A program made the translations under genes and the position numbers. This document shows, piece after piece, positions 45,004 through 59,134 of a DNA stretch of 64,000 bases. Positions within the stretch are counted from its first letter, which is position 1. Every line of letters begins with the position of its first letter. This DNA comes from Pseudomonas delhiensis (GTDB lineage Bacteria > Pseudomonadota > Gammaproteobacteria > Pseudomonadales > Pseudomonadaceae): positions 1 to 64,000 of the forward strand of contig NZ_FZPC01000022.1 of assembly GCF_900187975.1 (NCBI RefSeq). Reading direction: 5' to 3'. A model generated the notes under the pieces. That model was not told the DNA's origin, did no database searches, and saw only the letters and a list, made by a program, of their open reading frames with translations.

Positions 45004-45245
45004 ACATCGACGAACGCCGGGTACGCGAACTGGCCCACCAGATCTGGGAATCCGAAGGCCGCCCCGAGGGCCAGGCCGAACGCCACTGGCGGATGGCCCG
45101 CAGCCTGGCCGAGGCCGAGCAGGAACAGATCGCCCAGCGCGAGGCCCCCGGCGAGGCGCCGGAGAAGCCGGCCCTGCTGCAGAAACCGCCGCGGCGCAAG
45201 GGCAAGCTGCCCGCCGCCGACCCCGAGCGCCCTGACGAGGGCTGA
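45000..45245 (+). CDS. DUF2934 small protein
   Basis: 81 aa starting at ATG 45000 inside the treY stop region. N-terminal 45 residues are the DUF2934 motif (VRELAHQIWESEGRPEGQAERHWRMA), a short helical pair with conserved W and E; the tail is Pro/Lys-rich (LLQKPPRRKGKLP). Function is unknown, but DUF2934 genes are repeatedly found inside glycogen/trehalose clusters. A broken paralogue is at 36174. Confidence 0.85.
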   Translation: MNIDERRVRELAHQIWESEGRPEGQAERHWRMARSLAEAEQEQIAQREAPGEAPEKPALLQKPPRRKGKLPAADPERPDEG

Positions 45246-45289
45246 GCCCGGCGCCTTCCCCGCCCCATCGGCAAGCAGAGGACCCCCTC

Positions 45290-47428
<2,139 letters not shown>

Positions 47429-47442
47429 CGGGCGTGGTTTCC

Positions 47443-47568
47443 CGTAGGGCGCATAACGCCTACGGCGTTATCCGCCGTTTGCGTCGGGCCTGGGTGCATG
47501 GAACGACGGCGGATAACCGCGAACGGTTATTCGCCCTACGAACCTGCCGGCTGACGCTGTGTTATCCG
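47443..47568. repeat. Palindromic repeat pair after glgX
   Basis: A 35-bp unit (47443-47477, GCGCATAACGCCTACGGCGT core) and, 29 bases on, a full 62-bp unit (47507-47568, plus strand). It lies in the only long gap of the rightward cluster and may weaken read-through. Confidence 0.88.
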
Positions 47569-47697
47569 CTTTCGGCGCCAGCACACCCTCCCCCGGACAA
47601 TCGGATGAAATCCGCCTGAACGGTGCCCCCGGCGTCCAGTCGGAAGCTATAGGCGCCCGCGAAGGCGTCCCCAACCGCAACCGCTATGGAGGACAGC

Positions 47698-48111
47698 ATG
47701 AAAATCAGCGAAATCATGACGCGCAACGTCCAGACCACCGCCCCCGACACCTCGCTGCAAGAGGCGGCCGCGGCCATGGCGCGGATCGACAGTGGCGCCT
47801 TGCTGGTCAACGACGGCGACCGCCTGGTGGGCATGGTCACCGACCGCGACATCGTCGTTCGCGCGGTGGCCGCCGGGCTGGGGGTGGATACCCCGGTGTC
47901 GCGGGTGATGAGCGGCGACATCCACTACTGCTTCGAGGACGAGGAAGTGCAGCACGTGGCCCGCAACATGGCGCAGGTGAAGATGCGCCGGCTGCCGGTG
48001 CTGACCCGCGAGAAGCGCCTGGTGGGCGTGGTCTCCCTCGGCAACATCGCCGCCTGCCGCGACGCCCAGGCCAGCGACACCGTGCTGCGCGGCGTGGCCC
48101 AGGCCCACTGA
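47698..48111 (+). CDS. CBS-domain protein
   Basis: 137 aa from ATG 47698 with GGAGG just before (the ATG at 47686 would place the ribosome site inside the gene). Two CBS motifs: MKISEIMTRNVQTTAPDTSL with GALLVNDGDRLVGMVTDRDIVVRAV, and SRVMSGDIHYCFEDEEV with RRLPVLTREKRLVGVVSLGNIA. The pair should bind an adenylate or similar ligand and act as an energy sensor. Stand-alone CBS pairs of this type are often stress-induced. It is placed between the repeat array and the dehydrogenase gene. Confidence 0.9.
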   Translation: MKISEIMTRNVQTTAPDTSLQEAAAAMARIDSGALLVNDGDRLVGMVTDRDIVVRAVAAGLGVDTPVSRVMSGDIHYCFEDEEVQHVARNMAQVKMRRLPVLTREKRLVGVVSLGNIAACRDAQASDTVLRGVAQAH

Positions 48112-48170
48112 CCAGCCCCCTGGCCACGGCGCCGCCCGGGCCGTGGCCGTCCGCACAGCGGGAGAACGAC

Positions 48171-49391
48171 ATGAAAGCTGTGGTATTCCACGACGTCGGC
48201 GACATCCGCCTGGACGAGGTCCCGGAGCCGACGCTGCGCCAGCCCAACGACGCCATCGTGCGCCTCACCGCCTCGGCGATCTGCGGCACCGACCTGCACT
48301 TCGTGCGCGGCAGCGTGGGCGGCATGAGGCCCGGCACCATCCTCGGCCACGAAGGCGTGGGCATAGTCGAGGAACTGGGCGACGAGGTGCGCAACCTGCA
48401 GGTGGGCGACCGGGTGGTGGTCCCCTCCACCATCGCCTGCGGCAACTGCGTGTACTGCCGCGCCGGCTACTACGCCCAGTGCGACGTCGCCAACCCCGGC
48501 GGCCAGCGCGCCGGCACCGCCTTCTTCGGCGGGCCCGAGGCCAACGGCGCGTTCCACGGGCTGCAGGCCGAGAAGGCGCGCATCCCCTACGCCAACATCG
48601 GGCTCATCCGCCTGCCCTCGCAGATCAGCGACGACCAGGCGATCCTGCTGTCCGACATCTTCCCCACCGGCTGGTTCGGCGCCGAGCTGGCCGAGGTGGG
48701 CAGCGGCGACACGGTGGCGGTGTTCGGTTGCGGCCCGGTGGGCCAGTTCGCCATCGCCAGCGCGCTGCTGAAGGGCGCCTCGCGGGTGTTCGCCATCGAC
48801 CGCCACCCCGACCGCCTGCACATGGCCCGCCAGCAGGGCGCGGAGGTGATCGACTTCGAGCGCGAGGACCCGCTGCAGGCGCTGCTCTGGCTCACCGACG
48901 GCATCGGCGTGGACCGCGCCATCGACGCCGTCGGGGTGGATGCCGAGCGCAGCCACGGCGAGGTCACCCCGGCGCCCAGCGAAGGCCACGAGTCGCCCTG
49001 GACGCCGGGCAACGCGCCGGCCCAGGTGCTCGACTGGGCGGTGGCCGGCCTGGCCAAGGCCGGCACCCTCGGCATCATCGGCGTGTACGGGCCGGACTCG
49101 CGGACCTTCCCCATCGGCATCGCGATGAACCGCAACCTGACGCTGAAGATGGGCAACTGCCACCACCGCAAGTACATCCCGCAGCTGATCGAACTGGTGC
49201 TGAGCGGGCGCATCGACCCGGCCAAGGTGCTCACCCAGGTCAAGCCCATCAGCGACGCCATCGCCGCCTTCGAGGCGTTCGACCAGCGCCGGACCGGCTG
49301 GGTGAAGGTGGAGCTGCAACCGCAGCGCCGGCACGCCGCCGCGGGCGACGAGGAACGCGTCCGCCAGCCGGCGCCGCCCGCCACGGAGTGA
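48171..49391 (+). CDS. Zinc-dependent alcohol dehydrogenase
   Basis: 406 aa from ATG 48171, GGGAGAACGAC in front. Medium-chain family: catalytic zinc ligands Cys in ICGTDLHF and His-Glu in LGHEGVG, structural zinc lobe CGNCVYCRAGYYAQC with four Cys, NAD site VAVFGCGPVGQFA and DRHPDRL. The HESPWTPGNAPAQVLDWAV insert and C-terminal extension resemble the long formaldehyde/glutathione-independent dehydrogenase-like members. Substrate unknown. It continues the operon to DUF72 (4-base gap). Confidence 0.9.
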   Translation: MKAVVFHDVGDIRLDEVPEPTLRQPNDAIVRLTASAICGTDLHFVRGSVGGMRPGTILGHEGVGIVEELGDEVRNLQVGDRVVVPSTIACGNCVYCRAGYYAQCDVANPGGQRAGTAFFGGPEANGAFHGLQAEKARIPYANIGLIRLPSQISDDQAILLSDIFPTGWFGAELAEVGSGDTVAVFGCGPVGQFAIASALLKGASRVFAIDRHPDRLHMARQQGAEVIDFEREDPLQALLWLTDGIGVDRAIDAVGVDAERSHGEVTPAPSEGHESPWTPGNAPAQVLDWAVAGLAKAGTLGIIGVYGPDSRTFPIGIAMNRNLTLKMGNCHHRKYIPQLIELVLSGRIDPAKVLTQVKPISDAIAAFEAFDQRRTGWVKVELQPQRRHAAAGDEERVRQPAPPATE

Positions 49392-49395
49392 CGCC

Positions 49396-50319
49396 ATGGG
49401 AACGGACGGCCTGCACATCGGCATTTCCGGCTGGCGCTACGCCCCCTGGCGCGGCGAGTTCTACCCCAAGGGCCTGCCCCAGCGCGAGGAGCTGCGCTAT
49501 GCCTCCCATGCCTTCGCCAGCATCGAGCTGAACGGCTCCTTCTACGGCCTGCAGACGCCCGAGCGCTACCGCCAGTGGAAGGCGCAGACCCCCGAGGGCT
49601 TCCGCTTCAGCGTCAAGGGCCCGCGCTTCGTCACCCACCTGCGGCGCCTGCGCGAGCCGGAACAGGGCCTGGCCAACTTCTTCGCCTCCGGCCCCCTGGA
49701 GCTGGACGAGAAGCTCGGCGCCTTCCTCTGGCAGCTGCCGCCCAGCCTGGCCTACAGCGGCGAACTGCTGGAAGACTTCCTCGCCTTGCTGCCGCGCGAC
49801 AGCCATGCGGCGGCCGAACTGGCGGGCTCCGCGGACGAGCGCCTGCGCCACGGGCAGCGCCCGCCAGGCCGGCGCTTCCCCCTGCGCCACGCCCTGGAGG
49901 TGCGCCACAAGAGCTTCTGCACCCCCGGGTTCACCGACCAGCTGCGCCGGCACGGCGTGGCCCTGGTAATGGCCGACGCGCCGTCGAAGTGGCCCTACGC
50001 CGAGGACCTCACCGCCCCGGACTTCACCTACCTGCGCCTGCACGGCGCCGAGGAACTCTATGCCAGCGGCTACGGCGAGAAGGCCCTGCGCCGCTGGTGC
50101 GAGCGCATCCGCCTGTGGCGCAACGGCCTGCAGCCCGCGGATGCCGAGCTGATCGACGCGGACAGGCGCGGCGACCGCCGGCACCGCGAGCTGTACTGCT
50201 ACTTCGACAACGACATCAAGGTGCGCGCGCCCTTCGATGCCTTCCGCCTGATGCAGCTGCTCGACGTCCACCTGCCGCAGCAGCAGGTGCCGGGCGCCGC
50301 GGTGGAGGGCTGGGCATGA
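49396..50319 (+). CDS. DUF72 family protein
   Basis: 307 aa. DUF72 pattern: ISGWRYAPWRGEFYPKGLPQREELRYASHAF, NGSFYGLQTPERYRQW, FSVKGPRFVTHLRRL, WQLPPSLAY, and the C-terminal CYFDNDIKVRAPFDAFRLMQLL. A TIM-barrel-like fold of unknown activity that may bind a metal or nucleic acid. It is 4 bases after the dehydrogenase and overlaps the nuclease gene by ATGA. Confidence 0.9.
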   Translation: MGTDGLHIGISGWRYAPWRGEFYPKGLPQREELRYASHAFASIELNGSFYGLQTPERYRQWKAQTPEGFRFSVKGPRFVTHLRRLREPEQGLANFFASGPLELDEKLGAFLWQLPPSLAYSGELLEDFLALLPRDSHAAAELAGSADERLRHGQRPPGRRFPLRHALEVRHKSFCTPGFTDQLRRHGVALVMADAPSKWPYAEDLTAPDFTYLRLHGAEELYASGYGEKALRRWCERIRLWRNGLQPADAELIDADRRGDRRHRELYCYFDNDIKVRAPFDAFRLMQLLDVHLPQQQVPGAAVEGWA

Positions 50320-51095
50320 ACCAGCCGGCCCGCGCCGGCGCCGGCCAGGCGACGGCCTGCGGCCTTTCGCTGCGGGTGCTGACGGTGAACACCCACAAGG
50401 GCTTCAACGCCTTCAACCGCCGCTTCATCCTCCACGAGCTGCGCGAGGCGGTGCGCGCCACCGCGGCGGACCTGGTGTTCCTCCAGGAAGTGCACGGCGA
50501 GCACCAGCTGCACGCCGGGCGCCACCCCGGCTGGCCGGCCACGCCGCACTACGAGTTCCTCGCCGACAGCATGTGGCCGGCCTTCGCCTACGGCCGCAAC
50601 GCCGTCTACCCCGAGGGCCACCACGGCAACGCCCTGCTCTCGCGCTACCCGATCCTCAGCCACGACAACCACGACATCTCCATCGCCGGCAACGAGCAGC
50701 GCGGCCTGCTGCACGCCTGCATCGACCTGCCCGGCGGCGCCCCGCTGCACGCCGTGTGCGTGCACCTGGGGCTGCGCGAGGCGCAGCGGCGGCAGCAACT
50801 GGCGCTGCTCTGCCGCCTGGTGGAAAGCCTCCCCGCCCAGGCGCCGCTGATCGTCGCCGGCGACTTCAACGACTGGCGCTGCCAGGCCGGCGCCCTGCTC
50901 GCCGGCTGCGGCCTGGCGCCGGCCTTCGCCCACAAGGCGGGCGCCCCGCGCAGCTTCCCGGCGCGCTGGCCGCTGCTGCGCCTGGACCGCATCTACCTGC
51001 GCAACCTGCGGGTGCACGCCAGCCAGGTGCTGGGCAACCGGCCCTGGCCGCACCTGTCCGACCATCTTCCCCTGCTCGCCGAGGTGAGCCCATGA
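50316..51095 (+). CDS. Endonuclease/exonuclease/phosphatase-family protein
   Basis: 259 aa from ATG 50316. Mg-dependent EEP fold: LTVNTHKGF, Glu in LVFLQEVHG, GNALLSRYPI, catalytic DFND in IVAGDFNDWR, and SDHLPLL with the catalytic His. It could cleave DNA, RNA or a phospholipid/phosphoprotein; the cardiolipin synthase beside it makes a lipid substrate or a membrane link conceivable. ATGA overlaps both neighbours, so the three are one translational unit. Confidence 0.88.
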   Translation: MNQPARAGAGQATACGLSLRVLTVNTHKGFNAFNRRFILHELREAVRATAADLVFLQEVHGEHQLHAGRHPGWPATPHYEFLADSMWPAFAYGRNAVYPEGHHGNALLSRYPILSHDNHDISIAGNEQRGLLHACIDLPGGAPLHAVCVHLGLREAQRRQQLALLCRLVESLPAQAPLIVAGDFNDWRCQAGALLAGCGLAPAFAHKAGAPRSFPARWPLLRLDRIYLRNLRVHASQVLGNRPWPHLSDHLPLLAEVSP

Positions 51096-52300
51096 ACGAG
51101 CGCTGGCACGCGGGCAACCGCGTCGAACTGCTGGTCAACGGCGAGGCCTTCTACCCGCGGGTGTTCGAGGCCATCGCCAGGGCCCGCCGCGAGGTGCTGC
51201 TGGAGACCTTCATCATCTACGAGGACAAGGTCGGCCTGGCCTTGCGCAAGGCATTGCTGGCGGCGGCCCGGCGCGGCGTGCGGGTCGAGCTGATCGTCGA
51301 CGGCTACGGCACCGCCGACCTGGGCACGGACTACATCGGCAGCCTGCTGGAGGCCGGGGTGCGCCTGCACCTGTTCGACCCGCGCCCGCGGCTGCTGGGC
51401 CTGCGCACCAACCTGTTCCGCCGCCTGCACCGCAAGCTGCTGGTGGTGGACGGCAGCACCGCCTTCGTCGGCGGCATCAACTTCAGCGCCGACCACCTGG
51501 CCGACTTCGGCGCCATGGCCAAGCAGGACTACGCGGTGCTGGTGCAGGGCCCGGTGGCCCAGGACATCCGCCAGGCCAGCCTGGCCCTGCTGGAGGAGTA
51601 CGGCAGCACCCCCGAGCGGCTGCCGCCCGGCCTGCCGAGCCTGGCCGGCGAGACCCGCGCCTGCCTGGTGCTGCGCGACAACGGCCCGCGCAGCACGGCC
51701 ATCGAGCGGCACTACCTGGCGGCGATCCAGGGCGCGCGCCGGCGGCTGACCATCGCCAACGCCTATTTCTTCCCCGGCTACCGCCTGCTGCGGGCGCTGC
51801 GCCAGGCCGCGCAGCGCGGCGTGGAGGTGCGCCTGATCCTCCAGGGCCTGCCGGACATGCCGCTGGTGCGCCTGTGCAGCAAGCTGCTCTACGACACCCT
51901 GCTGCGCGATGGCGTACGGATCTACGAGTACTGCGACCGCCCGCTGCACGGCAAGGTGGCGGTGGCCGACGGCCGCTGGGCCACGGTGGGTTCGAGCAAC
52001 CTGGACCCGCTGAGCCTGTCGCTGAACCTGGAGGGCAACCTGATGATCGACGACGCGGGTTTCGCCCAGGCGCTGGAAGCGCACCTGGACGCCCTGGCCC
52101 GCGACAACTGCCGGCGCATCAGCCGCAAGGTGGCGCGCCGCGGCTACTGGTGGCGCGCGCCCCTGGTGTTCCTGAGCTTCCACTTCCTGCGCCATTTCCC
52201 GGCCATCGCCGGGCAGTTGCCGGCGCACCGGCAGAAGCTGCGCTCGCCACGGGGGCTGGATGGCGAGCCGGCGGCGGACGCCCCGCGGGTGCGGCCATGA
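51092..52300 (+). CDS. clsB: Cardiolipin synthase (ClsB-like)
   Basis: 402 aa. Two HKD phospholipase-D motifs: HRKLLVVDGSTAFVGGINF and HGKVAVADGRWATVGSSNLD, as in ClsB, and no N-terminal membrane pair. It would join two phosphatidylglycerols, or transfer a phosphatidyl group from PE, to form cardiolipin at the inner membrane. The C-terminal basic Arg-rich tail (RRISRKVARRGYWWRAP) may bind the membrane. It overlaps the nuclease and YbhN-like genes. ClsB is the most likely symbol by motif and length; the ClsA type is longer. Confidence 0.85.
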   Translation: MNERWHAGNRVELLVNGEAFYPRVFEAIARARREVLLETFIIYEDKVGLALRKALLAAARRGVRVELIVDGYGTADLGTDYIGSLLEAGVRLHLFDPRPRLLGLRTNLFRRLHRKLLVVDGSTAFVGGINFSADHLADFGAMAKQDYAVLVQGPVAQDIRQASLALLEEYGSTPERLPPGLPSLAGETRACLVLRDNGPRSTAIERHYLAAIQGARRRLTIANAYFFPGYRLLRALRQAAQRGVEVRLILQGLPDMPLVRLCSKLLYDTLLRDGVRIYEYCDRPLHGKVAVADGRWATVGSSNLDPLSLSLNLEGNLMIDDAGFAQALEAHLDALARDNCRRISRKVARRGYWWRAPLVFLSFHFLRHFPAIAGQLPAHRQKLRSPRGLDGEPAADAPRVRP

Positions 52301-53289
52301 ACGCCGCCGCGCCGCGGGAGCGGCACAAGCAGGCCTGGAAGCTGGCCCGGCGCGGGTTCTCCATCGCCCTGCTGGTGCTGCTGCCGGTGCTGCTGTTCCT
52401 GCTGATCCGCGCCACCGATTGGCAGGAGGTGTTCCACCTGCTGCGCGAGTACCGCGCCACCACCCTGCTCCTGGGGCTGGCCATCAGCCTGGCCAGCTAC
52501 GCGGTGTTCAGCAGCTTCGACGTGCTCAGCCGCTACTACATCGGCCACCCGCTGCCGGTGCGGCGGGTGTTCACCGTGGCCTTCGTGTGCAACGCCTTCA
52601 ACCTCAACCTCAGCTCCTGGGTCGGCGGCGTGGCCCTGCGCTACCGCCTGTACGGCCGCCTGGGCATGAGCGCGGCGGACATCACCCGCATCCTCAGCTT
52701 CAGCCTGGTGACCAACTGGTACGGCTACCTGCTGCTGGCCGGCGCGCTGTTCGTCGCCGGCTACCCCGACCTGCCGGACGACTGGTCGGTGGGCCGCAAC
52801 GGCCTGCGGCTGATCGGCGCCCTGCTGCTGGCCCTGAGCGTGGCCTACCCCCTGGCCTGCCGCTTCGCCCGGCGCCGCGCCTGGGGCTGGCGGCAGTACA
52901 GCCTGGCCCTGCCGAGCTGGCGCCTGGCGCTGCTGCAGGGCGCCATGGGGGCGGCCAACTGGTCGCTGATGGCGCTGCTGGTGAGCGTGCTGCTGCCGGA
53001 CAGGGCCAGCTACACGGAAGTGCTGGCGACCCTGCTGATCAGCAGCATCGCCGGGGTGGTGCTGCACGTGCCCGCCGGGCTGGGGGTGCTGGAGGCGGTG
53101 TTCATCGCCATCCTCCACGACCACCTGGGCCGCGGCACCCTGCTGGCGGCGCTGATCGGCTACCGGGTGCTGTACTTCCTGGTGCCGCTGTTCCTCGCCT
53201 GCCTGGTCTACCTCTGGCTGGAACGCCGGGCCCGCCGCCTGCGCCGCCGCCAGCGACGCCTGGCGCGGGCGGCGGAGAATGCGCCGTAG
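52297..53289 (+). CDS. YbhN/UPF0104-type integral membrane protein
   Basis: 330 aa with about eight membrane helices. Markers: LSLVLNAFNLNLSSWVGGVALRYRL-like core (VCNAFNLNLSSWVGGVALRY), VTNWYGYLLLAG, and SSIAGVVLHVPAGLGVLEAVF. The family relates to the membrane half of lysylphosphatidylglycerol synthase/flippase (MprF) and in E. coli ybhN is next to clsB. Likely handles the lipid made by, or presented to, the synthase upstream. Last gene of the rightward operon. Confidence 0.88.
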   Translation: MNAAAPRERHKQAWKLARRGFSIALLVLLPVLLFLLIRATDWQEVFHLLREYRATTLLLGLAISLASYAVFSSFDVLSRYYIGHPLPVRRVFTVAFVCNAFNLNLSSWVGGVALRYRLYGRLGMSAADITRILSFSLVTNWYGYLLLAGALFVAGYPDLPDDWSVGRNGLRLIGALLLALSVAYPLACRFARRRAWGWRQYSLALPSWRLALLQGAMGAANWSLMALLVSVLLPDRASYTEVLATLLISSIAGVVLHVPAGLGVLEAVFIAILHDHLGRGTLLAALIGYRVLYFLVPLFLACLVYLWLERRARRLRRRQRRLARAAENAP

Positions 53290-53370
53290 GATGGGGGTCG
53301 TGCTTCGGACCGGTTATGGTTATCCGCCGTCATCCGTGCCACCGGGGCGTCCGGCATGGCCGGCGAGTCC

Positions 53371-53590
53371 AATCGCGGACGGAGTCCGCTCCTACGCCCG
53401 AGCCATGCCATTCCCCTGTAGAAGCGCGCCCTGCGCGCGAATCGCGGGCAGGGCCCGCTCCTACATCCGTGCTTCCTGGAACAGTAGGAGCGGACTCCGT
53501 CCGCGATAGGCCGAGCCCCGTTGCGAAATCGCAGATGAATCCATGCCTCCCTGGCCCGTAGGGCGAATAACCGTTCGCGGTTATCCGCCG
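53371..53590. repeat. Palindromic repeat array between convergent operons
   Basis: Unit B at 53371-53395, the inverted C-linker-B module at 53418-53507, and the 34-bp core of the 62-bp unit on the minus strand at 53557-53590 without its tail. It fills the gap between the ends of the two operons. Confidence 0.85.
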
Positions 53591-53609
53591 TTGGCCCGCG
53601 CTCCCGTGG

Positions 53610-55798
53610 CTACAGCCCCGCATCGGGAGCCGGTTCCAGGATCAGGCTGCCCAGCGGCGGCAGGTCCAGCAGCAGCGAGTACGGCTGGCCATGGGAGGGT
53701 TCCGGGAGCGTCTCGCAGCGCTCGCGGCTGCCGGCGTCGGAGCCGGCGTAGGCGGCGCCGTCGGAGTTCAGGCGCACGCGCCAGGCGCCCTGCAGCGGCA
53801 CCCCCACCCGGTAGCCCTCGCGCGGCTGGGGGGTGAAGTTGTGCACCACCAGCAGCGGCGAACGCTCGCGGTCCAGGCGCAGCCAGGCGTAGACGCTGTT
53901 GCGCTGGTCGTCGCCGATCAGCCAGTGGAAGCCCTCGGGGCCGTCGTCCAGCTGGTGCAGCGCCGGCAGCCCGCGGTACAGGCCGTTGAGGTCGCGCACC
54001 AGCGCCTGCACCCCCAGGTGCTCGGCGTAGCGCAGCAGGTACCAGTCCAGTTGGTCGTCGTGGTCCCATTCGCGCCACTGGCCGAACTCGCAACCCATGA
54101 ACAGCAGCTTGCGCCCCGGGTGCGTCCACATCAGGCTCAGGTACAGGCGCAGGTTGGCGAACTGGCGCCAGCGGTCGCCGGGCATCTTGGCCAGCAGCGA
54201 GCCCTTGCCGTGCACCACCTCGTCGTGGGAGATGGGCAGGATGAAGCGCTCGGTGAAGGCGTACAGCAGGCCGAAGGTCAGGCGGTGGTGGTGGTAGCCG
54301 CGGTACAGCGGGTCCTCGCGGATGTAGGCCAGGGTGTCGTGCATCCAGCCCATGTTCCACTTGTGCGAGAAGCCCAGCCCGCCCTCGGCCACCGGCCGGC
54401 TGACGCCGGGCCAGGCGGTGGATTCCTCGGCGATCACCAGGGCGTCGGGCACCTCGGCGGCCACCACTTCGTTGAGGTGGCGGAGGAACTCGATGGCCTC
54501 CAGGTTCTCGCGCCCGCCGTGGCGGTTGGGGATCCACTCGCCTTCCTTGCGCGAGTAGTCGCGGTAGAGCATCGAGGCCACGGCGTCGACGCGCAGGCCG
54601 TCGACGTGGTACTCGCGCAGCCAGTGCAGCGCCGAGGCCAGCAGGAAGCCGTGCACCTCGGTGCGGCCGAGGTTGTAGATGTAAGTGTCCCAGTCCGGGT
54701 GGAAGCCCTCGAAGGGGTGCGCGTACTCGTACAGCGCGGTGCCGTCGAACTGCCCCAGGCCGTGCTCGTCGGTGGGGAAATGCGCCGGCACCCAGTCGAG
54801 GATGACGCCGATGCCGGCCAGGTGGCAGCGCTCGACGAAGGCGGCGAACTGCGTCGGGCTGCCGTAGCGCGCGGTGGGCGCGAACAGCGACAGCGGCTGG
54901 TAGCCCCAGGAGCCGCCGAAGGGGTGTTCCATGACCGGCATCAGCTCGACGTGGGTGAAGCCCATGTCCTGCAGGTAGGGGATCAGCCGCTCGGCCAGCT
55001 CGTCCCAGCTCGGCGGCCGGCCGTCCAGGGTCTGCCAGGAACCGGCGTGCAGCTCGTAGATCGCCAGCGGGCTTTGCGGCCCCTGGCGGCCGTGGCGCTC
55101 GCGCATCCAGCGCGCGTCCCGCCATTGCCGCGGGGTGGGCTCGGCCACCCGCGAGCCGGTGGCCGGCGGCCGCTCGGTGGCCAGCGCCAGCGGGTCGGCC
55201 TTCAGCGGCAGCAGGCCGCCGGGGCCGAGGATTTCATACTTGTAGACCTCGCCGGGCTGCAGGCGCGGCACGAACAGCTCCCAGACGCCGCTGGGGTAGC
55301 GCAGGCGCATGGCGTGGCGGCGCCCGTCCCAGGCGTTGAAGTCGCCCACCACCGACACGCGCCGGGCGTTGGGCGCCCACACCGCGAAGCGCACCCCGGC
55401 CACGCCGTCCAGGGTCATGGCCTGGGCGCCGAAGCACTGGCCGAGGTGGCGGTGGTTGCCCTCGGCGAACAGGTAGAGGTCGGTGTCGCCCAGCAGCGGG
55501 CCGAAGGCGTACGGGTCCTCGGTGATCTGCTCGCCCTCGGGCCAGTGGATGCGCAGCAGGTAGGCCTGGCGCGCAGCCAGGTGGGCGCTGAACAGCCCGC
55601 TGGCGTCCTGCTGCTCCATGGCCGCGAGGAACTCGCCCTCGCGGCCCAGCAGCTCGCAGGCGAAGGCCCCCGGCAACCAGGCCCGCACGCGCCAGCCGCC
55701 GCCCTCCGGGTGCGCGCCGAGGAAGGCGAAGGGGTCGCCGTGCTCGGCCCGCTGCAGCCGTTCCAGGTGGTTGCGTTCGTCGTCGTGCGACGCCTGTG

Positions 55799-55802
<4 letters not shown>
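53610..55802 (-). CDS. glgB: 1,4-alpha-glucan branching enzyme
   Basis: 730 aa from ATG 55802, ATGA overlap with the treS stop. N-terminal N1 domain ([22 protein letters not shown]), CBM48 ([20 protein letters not shown]), GH13 barrel with nucleophile Asp in [19 protein letters not shown], Glu in [12 protein letters not shown], and [15 protein letters not shown], then the C-terminal sheet. It cuts an alpha-1,4 chain and reattaches it as an alpha-1,6 branch. Forms a chain with TreS and GlgE upstream. Confidence 0.95.
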
Positions 55803-59125
<3,323 letters not shown>

Positions 59126-59134
59126 GGGCGACTC

